From the NCBI GenBank assembly GCA_012962365.1, contig DTXR01000483.1, positions 1-9,974 on the forward strand: a stretch of 9,974 bases of DNA, read 5' to 3'. The first letter of the stretch is position 1; every line of letters starts with the position of its first letter. Below, piece by piece: positions 7,126 to 9,974 of the stretch. The notes beneath the pieces are model-generated. The model had not been told where the DNA came from and made no database searches. It was given only the letters and a program-made list of their open reading frames with translations. The DNA comes from Chromatiaceae bacterium (GTDB lineage Bacteria > Pseudomonadota > Gammaproteobacteria > Chromatiales > Chromatiaceae). A program made the position numbers and the translations under genes.

Positions 7126-9084
7126 TTACGCATATTCCTCACATTGGTAGCAGTACCAGGCGTCGTATTCTTTGATGTAGCTCAGCTCACCACCGCATTT
7201 TTTGCAGATATTTCTCTTTTTCTTTTCTTTTCTTCTCTTCATAAATACAGCACCAACAATAATGAATATTAATGTGAGAGCCACACCCCCAGCATAGGGA
7301 AGGAATTCAAAAGTCAGCAAGCCATTCTCTTCCTCTTCTTGGGCAGCTTCACCTGTGTTGTTAACAAACACTCGGATTTCAGCTGAAGCAGTACCGTTAC
7401 CACCTGTGGCTGTGACATTGATTAAATATTCACCATTTCTAACCTTTCTTGTGTTCCAGAGGTAGGAAATGTGGTCTGTATTCTCCTCCTTTGCCACTGA
7501 TTTGTTATTTATAAAGAGCTCGATAGTCTCAACACTTCCCTGGTTTATTTCAACTGAGGCATTTATATATGTCTCGTTGCTAACCTCTTCACCATCAGCT
7601 GGAGTTTCTATTGTGACATCAATATTTGTTGGAAACTCTCCACCCAGGGCAAGTTTAACTGCGTTGTACGCATCAACAATTCCCCAGCCGTACTCTGTGC
7701 TGTATCTCTTTGAAAGGTTTTTGTCGTAAGGCACACCCCTTTGCTCAGCGGATTCCCTTAATATCTTCTTTATCTTATCAGGCGTGAGGTTTGGATTTGC
7801 CTCTAACATTAGTGCTACGATTCCTGAGACATGTGGACAAGCCATGGAGGTACCTGTCATTTCAACATATCCCACACCAGCTTGCCCAATTTCACTGTAT
7901 CTGCAGGACATGATGTCTGTTCCAGGGGCCACCACATCTGGCTTGAGTTCATCGTAAGGGTCGTCGTCACCGTCGTCATCTCTTGGTCCTCTGTTTGAGT
8001 AATCAGCAATTGTATCATCTTTTCTGCTTATAGTTGCTTTGTCATCAACTGCTCCAATTGTTATGACTTTATCTGCTGCAGCTGGTGAGCCAAAGCCCTG
8101 GTCTCCATCATTTCCTGCCGCTACCACAACCACAAAGCCATTGTCTACAGCTTGATTTGCAGAGCGACTGGTGGCGTCTTGTCCATCTGATTTAGATGTT
8201 GTACCAAAGCTAATGCTTAAAATACTGATATTGTAATCTTCTTTGTGCTCGATACACCAGTCAATCCCTCGAATTATGGAACTGCCAACATTTCCACCAA
8301 CATCTGTCCCAATTTTAACATCAACGAGAAGAGCATCTGGTGCTGTCCCCATGTAATCAGGCTCCCCATCACCGTTGTTGTCCGTGTTTCCGCCATTTCC
8401 AATTGCTATGCCTGCCACATGTGTTCCGTGCCCGTTTCCATCATCAGGGTTGCCGTTTATATCAACAGCTGGGTTGCTCACATCAACACCTGCAACAAAC
8501 TTTCCATTAAGACTCTCGTGTATGTCGTCAACACCTGTGTCAAGAACAGCAATCACAACATCCTTACCAGTGTATCCCATGTCCCAAGCTGTGTTTGGAG
8601 AGTAGTAAGGTGAGCCCCTGGCCTTCACGGCAGGGCTGCTTACATCAAGAAGTTTATAAATAGGTGGATCAAGTTCAATCATCACAATACCAGGAAGAGA
8701 AAGAAGTCTTGGTACCTCTCTTGGTAAAATGCTGTTAACAAAAATTGTATCAACAGATTTTGCAATGTAGTTCACTTCAAAACCAAGATTTTCAATTTCT
8801 TTTTTCTCTTTCTCAGATGGTGGGAAAGCGTAGTCAACAAAGATTGGGATTGGTGTGTGGGGTGCACTGGTCATCTTTTCTTCAATCCTGTCATCTATCT
8901 TGTTGTGGTTCTTGTCGTACATCCATCTTTCCCACCAGGGCTCAGAAGAATCTCTTTCTTCAGCTCCAAATTCGTTCAGGCTATTTTTTTTATTATATTT
9001 AGGAATTCCGAAAAATGGAAGGATGAGTAAAAGAAGGACCAAAAAAATAACCAGAGAGATAGTTTTACTGTGATTAACCTTCAT
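7126..9084 (-). CDS. Membrane-anchored subtilisin-like (S8) serine protease with a C-terminal zinc ribbon
   Basis: A 652-residue extracellular protease tethered to the membrane. An N-terminal hydrophobic segment (residues 8-26, ISLVIFLVLLLLILPFF) is a signal peptide or anchor. An inhibitor I9-like propeptide follows (about 78-140). The S8 catalytic domain spans about 165-480, with Asp182 in AVLDTGV, His219 in GNGHGTHVAG, oxyanion Asn325 in AAGNDG and nucleophile Ser413 in GTSMACPHVSG, so it should be active. Asp-rich loops (DKNHNKIDD near 57, DNNGDGEPD near 235, DDDGDDDP near 369) look calcium-binding. An Ig-like domain lies at about 488-575, then a transmembrane helix (about 597-614), a basic stop-transfer stretch (KRRKEKKKR) and a zinc ribbon of two cysteine pairs (CKKC, then CYQC) ending EEYA. 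Such C-terminal ribbons after a helix are familiar to me from Thermoplasmatota. It is the first gene of a pair with thyX and is divergent from the gene at 9308. Confidence 0.93.
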   Translation of the reverse strand: MKVNHSKTISLVIFLVLLLLILPFFGIPKYNKKNSLNEFGAEERDSSEPWWERWMYDKNHNKIDDRIEEKMTSAPHTPIPIFVDYAFPPSEKEKKEIENLGFEVNYIAKSVDTIFVNSILPREVPRLLSLPGIVMIELDPPIYKLLDVSSPAVKARGSPYYSPNTAWDMGYTGKDVVIAVLDTGVDDIHESLNGKFVAGVDVSNPAVDINGNPDDGNGHGTHVAGIAIGNGGNTDNNGDGEPDYMGTAPDALLVDVKIGTDVGGNVGSSIIRGIDWCIEHKEDYNISILSISFGTTSKSDGQDATSRSANQAVDNGFVVVVAAGNDGDQGFGSPAAADKVITIGAVDDKATISRKDDTIADYSNRGPRDDDGDDDPYDELKPDVVAPGTDIMSCRYSEIGQAGVGYVEMTGTSMACPHVSGIVALMLEANPNLTPDKIKKILRESAEQRGVPYDKNLSKRYSTEYGWGIVDAYNAVKLALGGEFPTNIDVTIETPADGEEVSNETYINASVEINQGSVETIELFINNKSVAKEENTDHISYLWNTRKVRNGEYLINVTATGGNGTASAEIRVFVNNTGEAAQEEEENGLLTFEFLPYAGGVALTLIFIIVGAVFMKRRKEKKKRNICKKCGGELSYIKEYDAWYCYQCEEYA

Positions 9085-9255
9085 TGTTTCTACCCTGCCT
9101 GAAAAACTTAATTGGCTTTTTCTAACTACAGAAGAAGGTGTAAAGAGCTCATTAATAAAACTTTTTGGTAAGAAGAGAAAAAAGATGACAGAAAGCCAAA
9201 ACTTAAATAAAAAGGATGAAGGAACAGCCCTTTGAGAGGAGGAATCACTTTAACG

Positions 9256-9282
9256 GAGATGATAATTCAAAGCCCTCATCTC
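9256..9282 (+). other. Possible stem-loop in the leader of the plus-strand gene
   Basis: GAGATGA (9256-9262) and TCATCTC (9276-9282) form a perfect 7-base-pair stem with a 13-base loop, ending about 25 bases before the GTG at 9308. It has no U-run after it, so it is not an obvious terminator. It could be chance or a leader structure. Confidence 0.3.
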
Positions 9283-9298
9283 TAAATTAAGCTAAGTC

Positions 9299-9302
9299 GG
9301 TG
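9299..9302 (+). promoter_or_regulatory. Ribosome binding site for the GTG start at 9308
   Basis: GGTG with a 5-base spacer before GTG. GGTG is complementary to the usual archaeal 16S rRNA 3' end, which supports the GTG start over the first in-frame ATG at 9500. Confidence 0.5.
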
Positions 9303-9307
9303 TCAGA

Positions 9308-9974
9308 GTGAAGTTTTCTTATGATTATGAGTCAGTTCTTCTTGGCTTTTCACTTTCTTTAAGTCTTTTCAGCTACATCTTCAGAAGAAACTATCTCAGA
9401 AAAAAAAACCATGAGTTTTTTCCTTTTAAAAAGATATTGAAAAGAAAAGAAAACATCTTTCTTCTTTCTGCCTCTGCCTGGCTGCTTTTTTCTTTTTATA
9501 TGCTTCTCACAATTGGCTCCAATCTCCAAGGCTTTTACGAAAAAGAAAGTTTTTTTACTGATATTATCTTTGTTCTCTTTCCTCTTTACTGTGCCTATCA
9601 TGAATATGTGGCATGGAGAAACAGAAGAGATTTTTCTGGTCTCAGGTTTATAAATGGTCTCTTTTCAATCAGTATGCTCATTTACCTTGTTGTTTACTCT
9701 ATTCCTCCTTTAGCTGGTGCCGTTGTTTATTTCTCAGCTTACCAGAGTGCCGCTCTTCTCACCTTCTTTGGTTACCACACACAGGCAAGCTCTGTAGATT
9801 TTGGAGGCAACAACGGGCTCTTAAGAGAGAACGAACTTTACATTTCCTCAGAGCTCCTTAGAAAAGGGAGAGACAACCTTATTGATGTAAACCTTACCTG
9901 TTCAGCCTTTCCGTCACATGTTATTTTCCTTGCTCTTATCCTCCTTTCAGAGAGAGAGTTAAAAACAAAACTTC
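9308..9974 (+). CDS. Multi-pass membrane protein, PAP2/Aur1-like (3' end outside the window)
   Basis: An open frame of 222 codons from a GTG at 9308 to the right edge, with a stop at 9293 just upstream. It starts MKFSYDYESVLLGF. Hydrophobic segments lie at about 50-70, 83-96, 114-137, 139-155 and 202-213, with basic loops between them (FRRNYLRKK, AWRNRRD). The stretch YLVVYSIPPLAG (126-137), followed after a long loop by SAFPSHVIFLALIL (199-212), resembles the Aur1/inositolphosphotransferase-type branch of the PAP2 phosphatase superfamily. There a YxxxPxxPP-like segment precedes the catalytic FPSxH. Here Ser203 and His204 are adjacent, one residue short of that pattern. If the family is right, it would act on a lipid-linked phosphate at the membrane, but the last catalytic motif would be outside the window. 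The coding region is certain enough from its composition and unbroken frame; the family is tentative. Confidence 0.62.
   Translation, partial: MKFSYDYESVLLGFSLSLSLFSYIFRRNYLRKKNHEFFPFKKILKRKENIFLLSASAWLLFSFYMLLTIGSNLQGFYEKESFFTDIIFVLFPLYCAYHEYVAWRNRRDFSGLRFINGLFSISMLIYLVVYSIPPLAGAVVYFSAYQSAALLTFFGYHTQASSVDFGGNNGLLRENELYISSELLRKGRDNLIDVNLTCSAFPSHVIFLALILLSERELKTKL

Larger units (their letters stand above)
9085..9307. promoter_or_regulatory. Divergent intergenic region with candidate archaeal promoters
   Basis: An AT-rich, non-coding stretch between the protease (minus) and the GTG-start gene (plus). For the protease, TTTTATTAAT at 9160-9151 on the minus strand could serve as a TATA box, about 70 bases from the ATG. 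For the plus-strand gene, TTAAATAA at 9203-9210, preceded by an A-rich BRE-like stretch, is a candidate, about 100 bases from the start. Neither matches the TTTATATA consensus fully, and the AT background makes chance matches likely. Confidence 0.35.

Noticed and set aside
9359..9601. An 80-codon Lys-rich minus-strand frame
   Set aside because: It is antisense to the membrane protein starting at 9308, and its Lys richness reflects the T-rich codons of hydrophobic helices.
9613..9861. An 82-codon plus-strand frame
   Set aside because: It overlaps the PAP2-like gene in another frame, which stays open for over 220 codons and has clear membrane-protein character.

Overview
The window looks like two pieces of DNA from unrelated organisms joined near position 6400-6425. 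The left part (about 1-6400) is GC-rich (roughly 60% in sampled lines). It carries a tightly packed minus-strand operon typical of a gammaproteobacterium: ParC and ParE closely resemble the Escherichia coli proteins, YajC is present, and diheme cytochrome c and DUF302 proteins suggest a respiring, possibly sulfur-oxidising lineage. The right part (about 6425-9974) is AT-rich (about 40-48% GC in sampled lines). It has archaeal character: a ThyX, and a subtilisin-like protease anchored at both ends with a C-terminal zinc ribbon of a type I associate with Thermoplasmatota such as Aciduliprofundum-like archaea.

Left region, in transcription order (minus strand, right to left): a CNP1-like exported protein (6392-5832), parE (5839-3923), an exported diheme cytochrome c fused to a DUF302 domain (3926-2898), a stand-alone exported DUF302 protein (2901-2443) and parC (2443-200). 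Every boundary is an overlap of stop and start codons (8, 4, 4 and 1 bases), so the five genes are almost certainly one translationally coupled transcript. After a 104-base gap with a possible promoter comes the first third of yajC (95 to beyond 1). The two topoisomerase IV subunits are therefore separated by two periplasmic genes, at least one of them a redox protein.

Right region: the S8 protease (9084-7126) and thyX (from 7110) form a minus-strand pair with a 15-base gap. The thyX frame runs out of archaeal sequence and reads into the start of the bacterial CNP1-like gene, so its last 30 or so codons are not its own. A 223-base intergenic region separates the protease from a divergent plus-strand gene. 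That gene starts with GTG at 9308, runs off the window edge, and encodes a multi-pass membrane protein with a PAP2/Aur1-like motif.

The simplest reading is a chimeric metagenomic clone or misassembled contig. Recent horizontal transfer is possible but less likely, because both sides are cut mid-operon or mid-gene at the same point. I saw no tRNA, rRNA, CRISPR array, insertion sequence or convincing intrinsic terminator.
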